Source: Autumnicola musiva
GTDB taxonomy: Bacteria; Bacteroidota; Bacteroidia; Flavobacteriales; Flavobacteriaceae
Direction: 5' to 3'
Length of the DNA stretch: 64,000 nucleotides
Assembly: GCF_031846585.1 (NCBI RefSeq)
Contig: NZ_JAVRHK010000009.1
Span: 1-64,000 of the forward strand
The translations under genes were made by a program, and so were the position numbers. The notes under the pieces are model-generated. The model was not told where the DNA came from, did no database searches, and saw only the letters and a list, made by a program, of their open reading frames with translations. This document shows, piece after piece, positions 48,656 to 58,900 of the stretch (its first letter is position 1; each line of letters starts with the position of its first letter).

Positions 48656-49558
48656 TTAAATAATTTTAGATCCTTTGGGAATAGGAGTATTTCGGTGTTT
48701 CCATCTTTTGTGGGTCCATAGATAAAATTCAGGTCTTCTCTTTATTTGTTTTTCCAAAAGGTCCAGATAAGTTCTTGTAATTTTGTGTGGCGGTTCTTTT
48801 TTTGCAGCATCTGTAATATTTATTAGTGTTGCTACATAATGACCACGTGCGGCTTTTTCAACATTTAAGTAAATAACAGCCATATTAAACTCTCTGGCCA
48901 GTTTTTCTGAACCGGTAAAGACAGGAGCTTTAATATCCATAAAGTCTGCCCAGTATTTTGATCTTGCCAGTTTTGGGGATTGATCTGCAATCATGGCATA
49001 TATACCTCGCCGGTTTTCCTTCTCATGCTTGGTAATGGTCATGGTTGCTTTGGAAGTAGGAATAAGCTCCCCGTTAAATTTCCCGCGGATATCCTTTACC
49101 AGTTTATTAAAATATGGGTTTTTTATCTTTTTGTAGATGCCGTATGCTTTTATTTTGATCCCGTATAATTGGAGGGCGATCATCCATTCATAACTTGCAT
49201 AGTGACCGCACATTAGTACAATACTTTTATTTTTTTCCTGAAGCCGGAGGATCTCTTCAGGATTAGTAAAAACAAAACGCTTTTTTAGTTCTTTATTAGA
49301 TATGGAAAGGCTTTTTATCATCTCCAGGAACATATCACACATATGTGCATAGAACTTTTTTCTTATCAGGAAAAGTTCCTTATCTGTCTTCTCGGGAAAA
49401 ACCAGTTTTAGATTCTCTGTTACTACCTTTTTCCTGTATCCTGTAATATAATACACCAAAAAATATACAAAATCTGAAACGGCATAGAAAATCCTGAAAG
49501 GAAGAATGGATATTATCCATAATACCGGATAAACCAACCAGAAAACAAGCGCCTGCAT
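48656..49558 (-). CDS. Lipid A biosynthesis lauroyl-type acyltransferase (LpxL/HtrB family)
   Basis: 300 residues. An N-terminal hydrophobic helix (LVFWLVYPVLWIISILPF) anchors it in the inner membrane. The acyltransferase motif CGHYASYEWMIAL near residue 117 carries HxxxxE. Further conserved blocks are YGIYKKIKNPYFNKLV near 137, GIYAMIADQSPK near 188, APVFTGSEKLAREFNMAVIYLNVEK near 212 (in parts) and FYLWTHKRWKHRN near 281. The length and motifs match LpxL-type late acyltransferases that add a secondary acyl chain to lipid A. It is divergent from the rhomboid gene through a shared promoter. Confidence 0.9.
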   Translation of the reverse strand: MQALVFWLVYPVLWIISILPFRIFYAVSDFVYFLVYYITGYRKKVVTENLKLVFPEKTDKELFLIRKKFYAHMCDMFLEMIKSLSISNKELKKRFVFTNPEEILRLQEKNKSIVLMCGHYASYEWMIALQLYGIKIKAYGIYKKIKNPYFNKLVKDIRGKFNGELIPTSKATMTITKHEKENRRGIYAMIADQSPKLARSKYWADFMDIKAPVFTGSEKLAREFNMAVIYLNVEKAARGHYVATLINITDAAKKEPPHKITRTYLDLLEKQIKRRPEFYLWTHKRWKHRNTPIPKGSKII

Positions 49559-49572
49559 AAAAAAACTTTCAG

Positions 49573-49591
49573 CAAATATATGGTATATTTG
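49573..49591. promoter_or_regulatory. Back-to-back -7 promoter elements (CAAATATA-TGG-TATATTTG)
   Basis: TATATTTG reads on the minus strand at 49580-49573 toward the acyltransferase gene and on the plus strand at 49584-49591 toward the rhomboid gene. They form a perfect 8-base inverted repeat with three bases between. Both match TAnnTTTG. The resulting leaders are short (about 10-20 bases). Confidence 0.6.
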
Positions 49592-49610
49592 GCACTAAAC
49601 TTTAACAGGT

Positions 49611-50258
49611 ATGGGAGAATTAAGTCTGGTTACTATAATAGTTATTGCGGCCAATGTCATCATTTCGTTCAAAGGTTTTAATGACGATGCATTTTTTGAA
49701 AAATATAAATTTAATGTAGGGGACATTAACAGGGGGGCAAAATATCAGATTCTTACTTCAGGTTTTCTTCATGTTAATACTACTCACCTGTTCGTAAACA
49801 TGCTCACCCTTTATTTTTTTGCCAATGTGGTTATCTATGAGCTGGGCAGTACCGGATTTCTTATAGTGTATCTGGCAAGCCTGATTATAGGTAATTTACT
49901 CTCCTACTTTTTCCATAAAGACGAATCCCATTACAGGGCTGTTGGCGCCAGTGGTGCAGTAATGGGGATATTATATTCTGCTATTTTATTATATCCCGAT
50001 ATGACTCTGGGCTTGTTTTTTATAATTCCTGTGCCTGCGTATATCTTCGGAATAGGGTATTTGCTTTACACAATTTATGGCATGCAAAGGCAAATTGGGA
50101 ACATTGGCCATGATGCTCACTTTGGAGGTGCCATTGGAGGATATCTGCTTACGCTAATCTTGGCGCCATGGGTTTTTCAGAGTCATTTGCTGATGGTAGT
50201 CTTACTCGCAATTCCCATTGTAGTATTATTCGTATTACAAAAAATGGGGAAAATATAA
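49611..50258 (+). CDS. Rhomboid-family intramembrane serine protease
   Basis: 215 residues with about six membrane helices. The catalytic dyad is visible: the serine in GASGAVMG near residue 115 and the histidine in HDAHFGGAIGGYL near 168. The first loop carries the conserved HVNTTHLFVNMLTLYFFA near 50 (substitutes for the HxxxxHxxxN pattern). Rhomboids cleave single-pass membrane proteins within the lipid bilayer. It is transcribed divergently from the acyltransferase gene and followed 43 bases later by a SIMPL-domain gene. Confidence 0.93.
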   Translation: MGELSLVTIIVIAANVIISFKGFNDDAFFEKYKFNVGDINRGAKYQILTSGFLHVNTTHLFVNMLTLYFFANVVIYELGSTGFLIVYLASLIIGNLLSYFFHKDESHYRAVGASGAVMGILYSAILLYPDMTLGLFFIIPVPAYIFGIGYLLYTIYGMQRQIGNIGHDAHFGGAIGGYLLTLILAPWVFQSHLLMVVLLAIPIVVLFVLQKMGKI

Positions 50259-50301
50259 TCTGGTATTCTTCTTGATTATCAAATTTTAAACATGAAAAGT
50301 T

Positions 50302-50979
50302 ATGATAAAGAAAATTATGCTTCTGTTGGTAGTATTAGTTGCCACAGGAGTTACCGCGCAAACGCCCCGGCAAAACTCTGTTAATGTTACAGGAAAAGGG
50401 ACAGTAAATGTTGTTCCTGATAAGGTAATTATTAAATCACGTATTGAACATGAGGGGCAGAGTGCTGTCCTTATAAAGAAACAGAATGACGAGGCGGTGA
50501 ATTCAGTAATAAAATTTCTGAAAAACAGCGGAATTCCTGAAGAAAATATACAGACCGATTATATCAATCTGAATAAGAATTATAATTATAATGATAAAAC
50601 GTATTCTTATGTTGCCAATCAGGCAATTTCCATAACACTGGAAGATATTAATGCCTATGAAAGTATTATGTCCGGCCTGCTTGAAAACGGATTAAACCGA
50701 ATTGATGGTGTGGAATTTAAATCTTCAGAATACAAAAAATACGAAACAGAGGCCAGAAAAAAGGCAGTTTTAGATGCAAAGGAAAAAGCAGAGGAACTGG
50801 TGGAGCCACTGGGGCAGGAAATTGGGAAGGCCGTTTATATTAGTGAAGGCACAACAAATAACGTTCAGCCACTTTATAAAATGGCCGCTATGGATGAAGC
50901 TTCTCAAAATCGTGAAACCATTGCACCCGGAGAGATGGAAATTACGGTCAAGGTAGATGTTGGATTCAAACTGGAATAA
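50302..50979 (+). CDS. SIMPL-domain (DUF541) periplasmic protein
   Basis: 225 residues with a signal peptide (IMLLLVVLVATGVTAQ). The mature protein begins with NSVNVTGKGTVNVVPDKVII, the typical first strands of DUF541/SIMPL, and includes IPEENIQTDYINLNKNYNYND, a beta-hairpin, and a C-terminal METVEITVKVDVGF-like pattern (GEMEITVKVDVGFKLE). The family (YggE, BP26) is associated with oxidative-stress tolerance and channel-like assembly. It follows the rhomboid gene and is ended by a strong terminator. Confidence 0.88.
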   Translation: MIKKIMLLLVVLVATGVTAQTPRQNSVNVTGKGTVNVVPDKVIIKSRIEHEGQSAVLIKKQNDEAVNSVIKFLKNSGIPEENIQTDYINLNKNYNYNDKTYSYVANQAISITLEDINAYESIMSGLLENGLNRIDGVEFKSSEYKKYETEARKKAVLDAKEKAEELVEPLGQEIGKAVYISEGTTNNVQPLYKMAAMDEASQNRETIAPGEMEITVKVDVGFKLE

Positions 50980-50997
50980 CACCTGTTTATTGCTTAT

Positions 50998-51027
50998 AAA
51001 AAAAGCGCCTTGATGGCGCTTTTTTTA
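50998..51027. terminator. Bidirectional rho-independent terminator
   Basis: AAAAAAAGCGCC-TTGAT-GGCGCTTTTTTT serves the SIMPL gene on the plus strand and the TlpA-like gene on the minus strand. Confidence 0.93.
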
Positions 51028-51046
51028 TTTTTGAAGAGAAGGAACA

Positions 51047-52162
51047 TTAATTCAAAAGTTCCTTTACCTTGGCTTCAAGTTCATCACCGCGTAAATCCCT
51101 TGCAACAATTTCCCCACTTTCATCCAGAATAAAAGTAGCTGGAATAGAACGAATATTGTAAAGCTGTGCCACGGGATCCTGCCAGAATTTCAAATTTGAA
51201 ACATGGTGCCATTCAAGACCGTCTTCCTCAATAGCTCCCAGCCATTTGTCTTTTTGACCCGGTCGGTCCAGGGAAACACCTATAATGTTTAAACCTTCAT
51301 CATGATATTTATTATAAATTTTAACTACGTTAGGATTTTCTACACGGCAGGGTTTGCACCATGCAGCCCAAAAATCTATTATAGTAACTTCACCCATAGC
51401 ATCCTTAAGAGCAAGTGAGCTGCCCTCTGGAGTGGGAGCACTAAAATTGGGCGCTTTACTGCCAATTGCCACAGCGTTCTGTTTCTCCAGGGTTTCTTTT
51501 AGTTCTTTACCAAGCGAAGAATTTTTTAACTCTTCGGAAACGTTGCTGTACATCTCCTTTATTTCCTTTATTGGGTAAGCTTTCATCCTAAGCATATCCA
51601 TAAGAATCATTAAGGAAACATAGGAATCCTTATTTTCCTGCAGGATCTTCTTTTTAGCAACATTATCATTATCCCTTATTTCTTCTTCTGCAGCCTGAAG
51701 GCTTTCCAGTCTGGCAGTATCCTGAGAGGAATAAGCCTCGCGCATTTCGGTACGGCCTGCCATTACCTTCCTGTTGACTTCCTTCAGGTGGTCCATGTAT
51801 TTGTTTAGTGCACGATTCTCTTTTCCACCAGAAATCTTGGAACTTCTCAGGCTGTCTTTATAAGCTTCTATTTTTATTTCTTCATTTTCAGAAATAAAAA
51901 TTACATTTCCGTTTACTCCTTCAAAAGAAAGAAAACCGAGCTTTGGCTCTTCGTTTTCCTCAAGATCAATCTGAAATTTACCATTCTGAATCTTAGCCGT
52001 ATCTATTACCTCCGGCTTTCTGGTTTCATCGCTTAATTCAGAAATATAGACACTGGTTCCATCTTCCACGCCATCAATAGATCCGTTTAAAAAATATCCT
52101 TTGTCTTGTTCACAGGCAGTAGCGATAAAAGCTAACACTACCATGACGATTAATTTTCGCAT
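51047..52162 (-). CDS. TlpA/DUF4369-type thiol-disulphide oxidoreductase lipoprotein
   Basis: 371 residues. The lipoprotein signal (IVMVVLAFIATAC) is followed by EQDKG. Residues 25-115 are a DUF4369-like beta domain (FLNGSIDGVEDGTSVYISEL), 115-225 are helical, and 230-371 are a thioredoxin/AhpC-TSA-type domain with the active site FWAAWCKPCRVENP near residue 270 and the cis-Pro segment RSIPATFILDE near 343. It is expected to reduce disulphides on the periplasmic or surface side, for example for cytochrome c maturation. It is divergent from the GAF gene. Confidence 0.92.
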   Translation of the reverse strand: MRKLIVMVVLAFIATACEQDKGYFLNGSIDGVEDGTSVYISELSDETRKPEVIDTAKIQNGKFQIDLEENEEPKLGFLSFEGVNGNVIFISENEEIKIEAYKDSLRSSKISGGKENRALNKYMDHLKEVNRKVMAGRTEMREAYSSQDTARLESLQAAEEEIRDNDNVAKKKILQENKDSYVSLMILMDMLRMKAYPIKEIKEMYSNVSEELKNSSLGKELKETLEKQNAVAIGSKAPNFSAPTPEGSSLALKDAMGEVTIIDFWAAWCKPCRVENPNVVKIYNKYHDEGLNIIGVSLDRPGQKDKWLGAIEEDGLEWHHVSNLKFWQDPVAQLYNIRSIPATFILDESGEIVARDLRGDELEAKVKELLN

Positions 52163-52308
52163 AATTCAAATTTATTTTTTGCAAAAATAAAGAACAGTTT
52201 TCGTACTGTTTGGCATTTTAGGCAAAATCTTATTAATAATTATTAATTTTGAGGGCCTGGAATTAGAGAAAATTACAGAACAGGTAATTTTTGATTATAT
52301 TTTAAAAT

Positions 52309-54675
52309 ATGGAAGAACAGTTGAAGGATTTCCCCCTGCATATTAAAGTAAGTTTTCATAAGGTAATCGAGCAGTATAAAAGTGAACTCGACCACCAGCA
52401 TAGTGATATCGCAAAAAAATATCTTGAAAACGTATTGGAGTATGTTTCTACTTTTCCCGAACTTACTGAAGGTATTGAGAATATTGAGGATATTGAAAAA
52501 TTCCGGGAGCCAATAGAAGTTCTTTTGCACGATTTATTTCCCAGCGTACTTACAAATAACGAAATTAAGGCTGTATCCATACCATATCATAATATCCTGT
52601 TTAACTCATCGGCGAGACTTCAAAAAATCCTTAATCTTGCTGGAAAAGATTTTGTCCCAAAAACCCGTAATCTTGATGAAGATTCGTACTACATTAATGC
52701 CTGTATTAACATATTAAGAACCTGTTACGGTTATGATATTGATGTTTCACGACCATTATACTATGATATTCCTGATGAAAATGGAGTGCTAAGGCATTAT
52801 CGTATAGCTCTTAACGGTGATTTTGTTGAAATTGCGCCAAAGGAAAATGCTCCTGAAATTACTCAGGAAGATGTAGATTTGTTAATTCAGAATATAGGAG
52901 ATGTTGAATTATGGAAGAAAAAATTCCCTCCTCAAAGTTATGTTTTCAAAGGTTTTACTATTGTAAATCTTACAGATGTGACTGTAGATGATGCCATTTC
53001 AAAACTAAAAGCAACCCTTCTTTATAACGAAAATTCCCAAAAGGAGGAACTAATTAATCTTCAGCAAATCTTCAGGTCAATTTATCAAATTTCAGATTTA
53101 CGTGTAGGATTCACGGTTTATCACGCTTCAGAAAAGAAATTTGAATATATGGAAACTGAAGAAGCCAGGAGCTTTATGCTCCATAAAAAAGAAGCTATGT
53201 CTCCTGAAGATCTGGGTGGGGAAGCTTATGAAAAACTTATAGAAGAGAACAGCTACTTTACTGTGGCAAATATTGACTCCTACTTAAAACTGGCTGAGAA
53301 AAAGGCACTTGGTGAAAATCTAAAAGCCGGAGGCGTGAAAAGTTGTATTCTGGCTCCTGTGGCAAAGAATCAGAGATTATTGGGAGTGCTGGAGCTTGTT
53401 TCTGAAAGAAAAAACGAGTTGCATAGTATAAATGCTATCAAACTGGATGATATTCTGCCTTACCTGGTAACCGCCACCGAAAGGAACCGCAGTGATTTTG
53501 AGAACAGGGTAAAAGCAATTATCCAAAGTGAATGTACTTCTATCCACCCAAGTGTGCTGTGGATTTTCGAACGGGAAGCGAAAAAATTCATAAAAGACCT
53601 GGATCATGATGGTCTGGCTTCTTTTAAAGATATTTCATTCCGGGATATCTATCCTTTATATGGCCAAATTGATATTGTTGCCTCTTCGGAAGCAAGAAAC
53701 CAGGCTATTCAAAAAGATTTGTTACATCAGCTGGACCTTATTTTAGTTATTATGGATAATGCCTTGCAGGTGGAAGAACTTTCGATTTATGAGCAGGTAA
53801 AATTCAGAATATCAGATTTTAAAGAAAAACTTGAAAATAACCTTAATGCCTCAAGTGAACAGAAGGTGTTTAATTTACTTCAGAAAGAAGTGAACCCTAT
53901 AATGTCGCACTTAAGGGATCAATCTCATGAATTGAAGGAGAAGGTAGAAGAGTACCAGGCAAAGTTGAATCCTGAGACAGGTATTGTTTATCATGAAAGA
54001 AAAAAATATGACGATACCGTCCAGCGAATCAATAGAACTATGTCCCGCTATATTGACAGGAAACAGGTACAGGCACAAAAAATTTATCCGCATTATTTTG
54101 AACGTTATAAAACCGATGGGGTAGACCATAATATTTATATTGGTGCATCTATGGCCAATAATAAACCTTTTAACAAAGTGTACCTGTATAATCTCAGGTT
54201 ATGGCAGTTAAGCACAATGTGTGAAATGGAAAACCGGTTTTACCAGTTACAGGATTCTACTCCAATAAAGCTGGATGCCGCCTCCCTTATTCTTGTGTAC
54301 AGCAGTACCATGTCTATTCGCTACCGCATGGATGAAAAGAAATTTGATGTTGATGGCACCTACAATGCTCGTTATGAAATTATTAAAAAACGAATTGACA
54401 AGGCTTTTATAAAAAACACTGAAGAGCGAATTACGCAAAAAGGAAAAATAGCCATAGTATATTCGCAAAGAAGTGATGAGCGGGAATACCTGAGATATAT
54501 AAAATATTTACAGGCTAAAAATTATCTGGGAAATAATGTAGAGCTCCTGGAATTACAGGATGTACAGGGGGTAATTGGATTAAGAGCCATAAGAGTAAAT
54601 ATACTTTATTCTCCCAATGGCAAAGACCATGAGGAAGAGAATATCACTTATGAAGAAATGGTAGAACTACATTAG
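52309..54675 (+). CDS. Large cytosolic GAF-domain protein
   Basis: 788 residues with no signal or membrane segments. A GAF domain lies at about 245-405: INLQQIFRSIYQISDLRVGFTVYHA (in parts), a central AGGVKSCILAPVAKNQRLLGVLELVSE and DDILPYLVTATERNRSDFE. The N-terminal 240 residues and the C-terminal 380, which include a coiled-coil-like segment (YEQVKFRISDFKEKLENNL), are conserved in Bacteroidota homologues as I recall them, but have no recognised domain. No kinase, cyclase or output motif is present. It converges on the HD/PycTM gene with a nine-base overlap at the stop codons. Confidence 0.8.
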   Translation: MEEQLKDFPLHIKVSFHKVIEQYKSELDHQHSDIAKKYLENVLEYVSTFPELTEGIENIEDIEKFREPIEVLLHDLFPSVLTNNEIKAVSIPYHNILFNSSARLQKILNLAGKDFVPKTRNLDEDSYYINACINILRTCYGYDIDVSRPLYYDIPDENGVLRHYRIALNGDFVEIAPKENAPEITQEDVDLLIQNIGDVELWKKKFPPQSYVFKGFTIVNLTDVTVDDAISKLKATLLYNENSQKEELINLQQIFRSIYQISDLRVGFTVYHASEKKFEYMETEEARSFMLHKKEAMSPEDLGGEAYEKLIEENSYFTVANIDSYLKLAEKKALGENLKAGGVKSCILAPVAKNQRLLGVLELVSERKNELHSINAIKLDDILPYLVTATERNRSDFENRVKAIIQSECTSIHPSVLWIFEREAKKFIKDLDHDGLASFKDISFRDIYPLYGQIDIVASSEARNQAIQKDLLHQLDLILVIMDNALQVEELSIYEQVKFRISDFKEKLENNLNASSEQKVFNLLQKEVNPIMSHLRDQSHELKEKVEEYQAKLNPETGIVYHERKKYDDTVQRINRTMSRYIDRKQVQAQKIYPHYFERYKTDGVDHNIYIGASMANNKPFNKVYLYNLRLWQLSTMCEMENRFYQLQDSTPIKLDAASLILVYSSTMSIRYRMDEKKFDVDGTYNARYEIIKKRIDKAFIKNTEERITQKGKIAIVYSQRSDEREYLRYIKYLQAKNYLGNNVELLELQDVQGVIGLRAIRVNILYSPNGKDHEEENITYEEMVELH

Positions 54676-55851
54676 GTAAAACCCAACAACAAAACTAATT
54701 ACCGAGATAATGATCCCAACCATAAAGACTGTATAGGTTAACCTAAGGAGAAGGTATTTTCTATGTAAAACCTTTCCAAGAAGGTGTAAATCGAGCATTA
54801 AAGATTCATATACATAATCTTTGTCCTTCATCATTTCCTGCATACCCCATTTAAATTGTTCAAAAGGCATTTTATGAAAATTTCCGAAGAATAAAAGGTT
54901 GACCTTTCTGGATTCTACCTGCTCTTTAGTAAACTCACCACTGGTAACATTTGGTCGTGTAGACATAATAGATAAAATAATAGAGGCTACGCTAAAAAGT
55001 ATCAATATCATGCTGGGAATAAGGAGGTGCTTATTGGAAGCCGCGTCCAGTTTGGGAATAAGATTTGCCAGTGCCAGGGAAATGATAATCGCATTAACCG
55101 AAAGAAGAATGTTAGCTTTGGTATCGGCAATGTCACTTAGTTTTATGTGGTTTCTAAGAGTAACCCTGAACATTGACTGGATACTTCTTTCAGGATTGTC
55201 ATTTTTAAACTGTGCCTTAAGCCTGGCTTTATTCTCTTCTTTTTTGAGTTTTTGCTGCGCCTTGTTTTGTGATTCTATAAGCTCGAGCAGATTTTCTTCC
55301 TTTTTTGGTTTCCAGTTTTCAAGTGCATAGTTGGTATAGTAGGAATGTTTTTCTGTGAAGAACTTTATATTCTCCTGAAGCCACTCCAGGTGTGAAAATT
55401 TCTTAATATTATGTAATTCCAGTTCCTGTCTTAGAAACTCACTTGCTTCTTCAAAATAATCTTTGGCAAAATGAGAAGAATCGGCATCTCTAATGATTTT
55501 TTCAGCCTGGCTGTCGGGTTCTTTATTAAACCTGGTGGCTGCAATAAGTTTGGTTACTTTTTCAATTAGTTCCGGCGTGGCGTTATTCTCTTTCAGGAAC
55601 GCTGTGGCAATATTTGCACTTTCCTCTTCATGCCCTTTGTACGTTCTGGTGTAGCCGGTATCATGCAGCCATGCAGCAAGTATTAATGCTTCTTCTTCTT
55701 TAACATTAATTTCAGAACAATCAATAATTTCTTTAGTACTTTTAACAACACGCTCTGTATGCTTGTAATCGTGGTATATGTAGGTGTTGGGAAGTTCTTC
55801 TCTAAATAGGTTTTGAACAAATTTATCTGCTTTCTCAATGAGGTTATTCAT
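54667..55851 (-). CDS. HD-domain phosphohydrolase fused to Pycsar-type membrane effector domain (PycTM/DUF5706)
   Basis: 394 residues from MNNLIEKADKF; an upstream ATG at 55878 would add nine residues. Residues 20-160 are an HD hydrolase with all metal ligands: YKHTERV (His31), AAWLHDTGY (His63-Asp64) and RDADSSHF (Asp122/124). Residues 185-225 are a charged coiled coil. Residues 226-394 match the PycTM/DUF5706 domain: TLRNHIKLSDIADTKANILL, followed by three membrane helices at about 246-266, 275-296 and 370-393. PycTM is the pore-forming effector of Pycsar anti-phage systems that respond to cyclic UMP or CMP. A nucleotide-hydrolysing domain on the same chain suggests control or destruction of such a signal, which is an inference. 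No cyclase was seen in the window. Confidence 0.85.
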   Translation of the reverse strand: MNNLIEKADKFVQNLFREELPNTYIYHDYKHTERVVKSTKEIIDCSEINVKEEEALILAAWLHDTGYTRTYKGHEEESANIATAFLKENNATPELIEKVTKLIAATRFNKEPDSQAEKIIRDADSSHFAKDYFEEASEFLRQELELHNIKKFSHLEWLQENIKFFTEKHSYYTNYALENWKPKKEENLLELIESQNKAQQKLKKEENKARLKAQFKNDNPERSIQSMFRVTLRNHIKLSDIADTKANILLSVNAIIISLALANLIPKLDAASNKHLLIPSMILILFSVASIILSIMSTRPNVTSGEFTKEQVESRKVNLLFFGNFHKMPFEQFKWGMQEMMKDKDYVYESLMLDLHLLGKVLHRKYLLLRLTYTVFMVGIIISVISFVVGFYLM

Positions 55852-55906
55852 ATACCGCTTCTTAATTTTTCCTGCCAAATTACAAAAAAAATTGACTTAA
55901 TCATTT

Positions 55907-58900
55907 ATGATGAAAAATAACGTACTCCCTGGGTTATTAATTCTCTTTTTACTATGTGCATGTTCTTCAGTCGGTCCCAAATACAGGGAAGGGGAGCCTC
56001 AATCGGGCTTTAGTTATCCAAATGAAAAGGAGATTGAAAAATCCTTCTATCTGTTGGGAGATGGTGGTTATTCTCCAAAAGGGGGGAGTTCAGAAGGTTT
56101 AATTGCTTTTAAACATTTTCTGGATTCAGTAAAAAGAACACAGAACTATTCCATTTTTTTAGGTGATAACATTTATCCTGTTGGCATGCCGGCTAAAGAT
56201 GATCCCGACAGGGAAGATGCCGAATTTCAATTGGAAGCCCAATTAGATGCCATTGAAAATTATAATGGGAATGTACTGTTTGTTCCCGGAAACCATGATT
56301 GGTACAGCCAGGGACTGGAAGGGCTGGAGAGAGAAGCAGATTATTTAAAAGAAAATTTTGATGACCGGCTTATCTGGGCGCCTGAAATTGGCTGTGGTCT
56401 GGAAATTATTGAGGTAAGTGAAAATATTGAAATGATTGTGATCGATTCCCAATGGTACCTTGAAGACTGGGATGATAATCCAAAAATTAATGATGATTGT
56501 AATATTAAAACCCGGGAGGCTCTCCTTCTTGAGGTAGAATCGGAAATCAGTAAAAATAAAGATAAAACAATAATTGTCACCTTGCATCACCCTCTTCGGA
56601 CTAACGGGGTGCATGGAGGACAGTATAATTTGACGAGCCATATTTACCCTTCACAGAAGAAAATACCTGTTCCGGTACTGGGATCTCTTGCTTCATTAAT
56701 TCGTACCACAGGCGGAGTTTCTATACAGGATGCTCAGAATGAGCGTTATAAAGCTATGGTGCAACGGCTAACCACTATTGCGCAGCAGGCAGAAAGGATT
56801 ATTTTTGTATCAGGCCATGAGCATTCCCTTCAATATATAGAAGATGAAAATGTGAAACAAATTGTTTCCGGTTCGGGCTCTAAAGCCACATATGTAACGC
56901 TTAGTAATGACGGGCTTTTTGCTTATGAAGGGCAGGGTTTTGCCGTACTTGATGTTTTTAAGGATGGTTCTTCCTGGGCCAGCTTTTATGGAAATGTAGA
57001 TAATAAACCAAAGCTGTTTTATCAAAAGGAAATATTTTCTGTTCCTGAATATTATGATGCTGCAGTTTTGCCTGATAATTTTCCTGAAAGTATTACTACT
57101 TCAATATATCCCCTGGAAGAGACCGATAAAGGAGCTACTTTCAAAACATTTTGGGGCGAACGTTATCGGGAATTATATGGAAGGGATATAGAATTCAGGG
57201 TTGCCGATCTGGATACCCTATATGGCGGACTTGAACCCATACGTGCCGGTGGAGGTCATCAAACAGTCTCATTACGGGTTAAAGATTCTTTGGGAAGAGA
57301 ATATAATTTTAGGAGGATAAGGAAAGAAGCCATACAATTTTTACAAACCGTGGCTTATAAAGACCGGCCTATAGAAACGGAACTGGAAAATACAGTAGCT
57401 GAAGATTTTATCAAAGATTTTTATACAGCAGCCCATCCTTATGCTTTCTTAGCTATACCAGGCCTTTCAGAAGCTGCCGGGATAGCACATACCACTCCTG
57501 AACTCTTCTATTTGCCGAAGCAAAAAAAGCTTGGAAAATATAATGCACAACATGGAGATGAAGTATATATGTTGGTAGAGCGGCCGGAGGAAAACTGGCT
57601 TGATTATGAAAACTTCTGGAGCCCCAACCATGATATTGTAAGTACAGCCGATATGTTTGAAAGATTGAGGAGAGATGAGAAATATTCTCTTGATGAACAG
57701 GCATACGTACGGGCAAGAATTTTTGATATGCTTATTGGCGATTGGGATCGCCATCAGGACCAGTGGAGGTGGGCAGAGATAGAACAGGAAGATGGAAGTC
57801 GTATTTTTAAGCCCATTCCCAGGGACAGGGATCAGGTATTTTCAAATTTTGACGGTGCTTTTTTTGGAACATTAAGAGCCTTGTCAGGATTTGCCAATCA
57901 GTTTGCAGTATATGGTGCAGATATTAATAATGTGCAATGGTTTAATATTGCTGCTACAGGTCTGGACAGGTCTCTTCTTCAAAATACCGGAAAGACGGCA
58001 TGGATGGAACAGGCAAGTTATATTCAGGAACATGTAACTGATGCGGTAATTGAAGAAGCTTTTGCAAATTTGCCTCCTGAATCACATGGGGAAGCCACAG
58101 ATGATCTGGTCGAAAAACTGAAGGGGAGAAGGGATAATATTGTAGATATTGCTGAACGTTATTATAATCAATTTGCCAGGCTGGCAATTGTTACCGGTAC
58201 AGATAAAGATGATTTTGTAGATGTATTACGAATGCCTGAAGGTAAAACAAGGGTGACCGTTTTTAGAAATAAAGACGGAGAAAGAGCTGAAATTTTAAGT
58301 GATAAAATTTATAATAAAATGGAAACCAAAGATATATGGATATATGCTTTGGATGATGATGACGAGATTACTGTAAAAGGAGAGGGCGAAAATTACATTT
58401 TTGTGCGTATTATCGGAGGACAGAATAATGATATTTATACCATTAAAAATAGTAAAAAACTGAAGATCTATGATTTCAAATCACAGCCGAGTACAATAAA
58501 TGAAGGAGCCGATTCAAAATTTCGCTTTACAGATGTATATAATATTAATACGTATGATAAGAATAAGAAAAACTATAAATCAACCAGTTTAATTCCTGCT
58601 TTGGGCTATAATCCTGATCAGGGTTTTAAGATAGGAGTGGAAACAGTATATTCTTTATATGGTTTCAAAAGAAACCCATTTACCTCCAGGCATACATTGG
58701 GTGGGGGGGTATATTTTGCCACCGGTGGATTTGATCTTTATTATGAAGGAGAATTTGCTAATATTATAGGGAACTATAACTTTCAGGTAGGTGCACATTT
58801 TACCAGCCCCAATTATTCCACTAACTTCTTTGGCTTCGGAAATGAAACCATTAATTATGAAGATGAACGTGGGATGGATTATAACAGGGTGAGGATAAGC

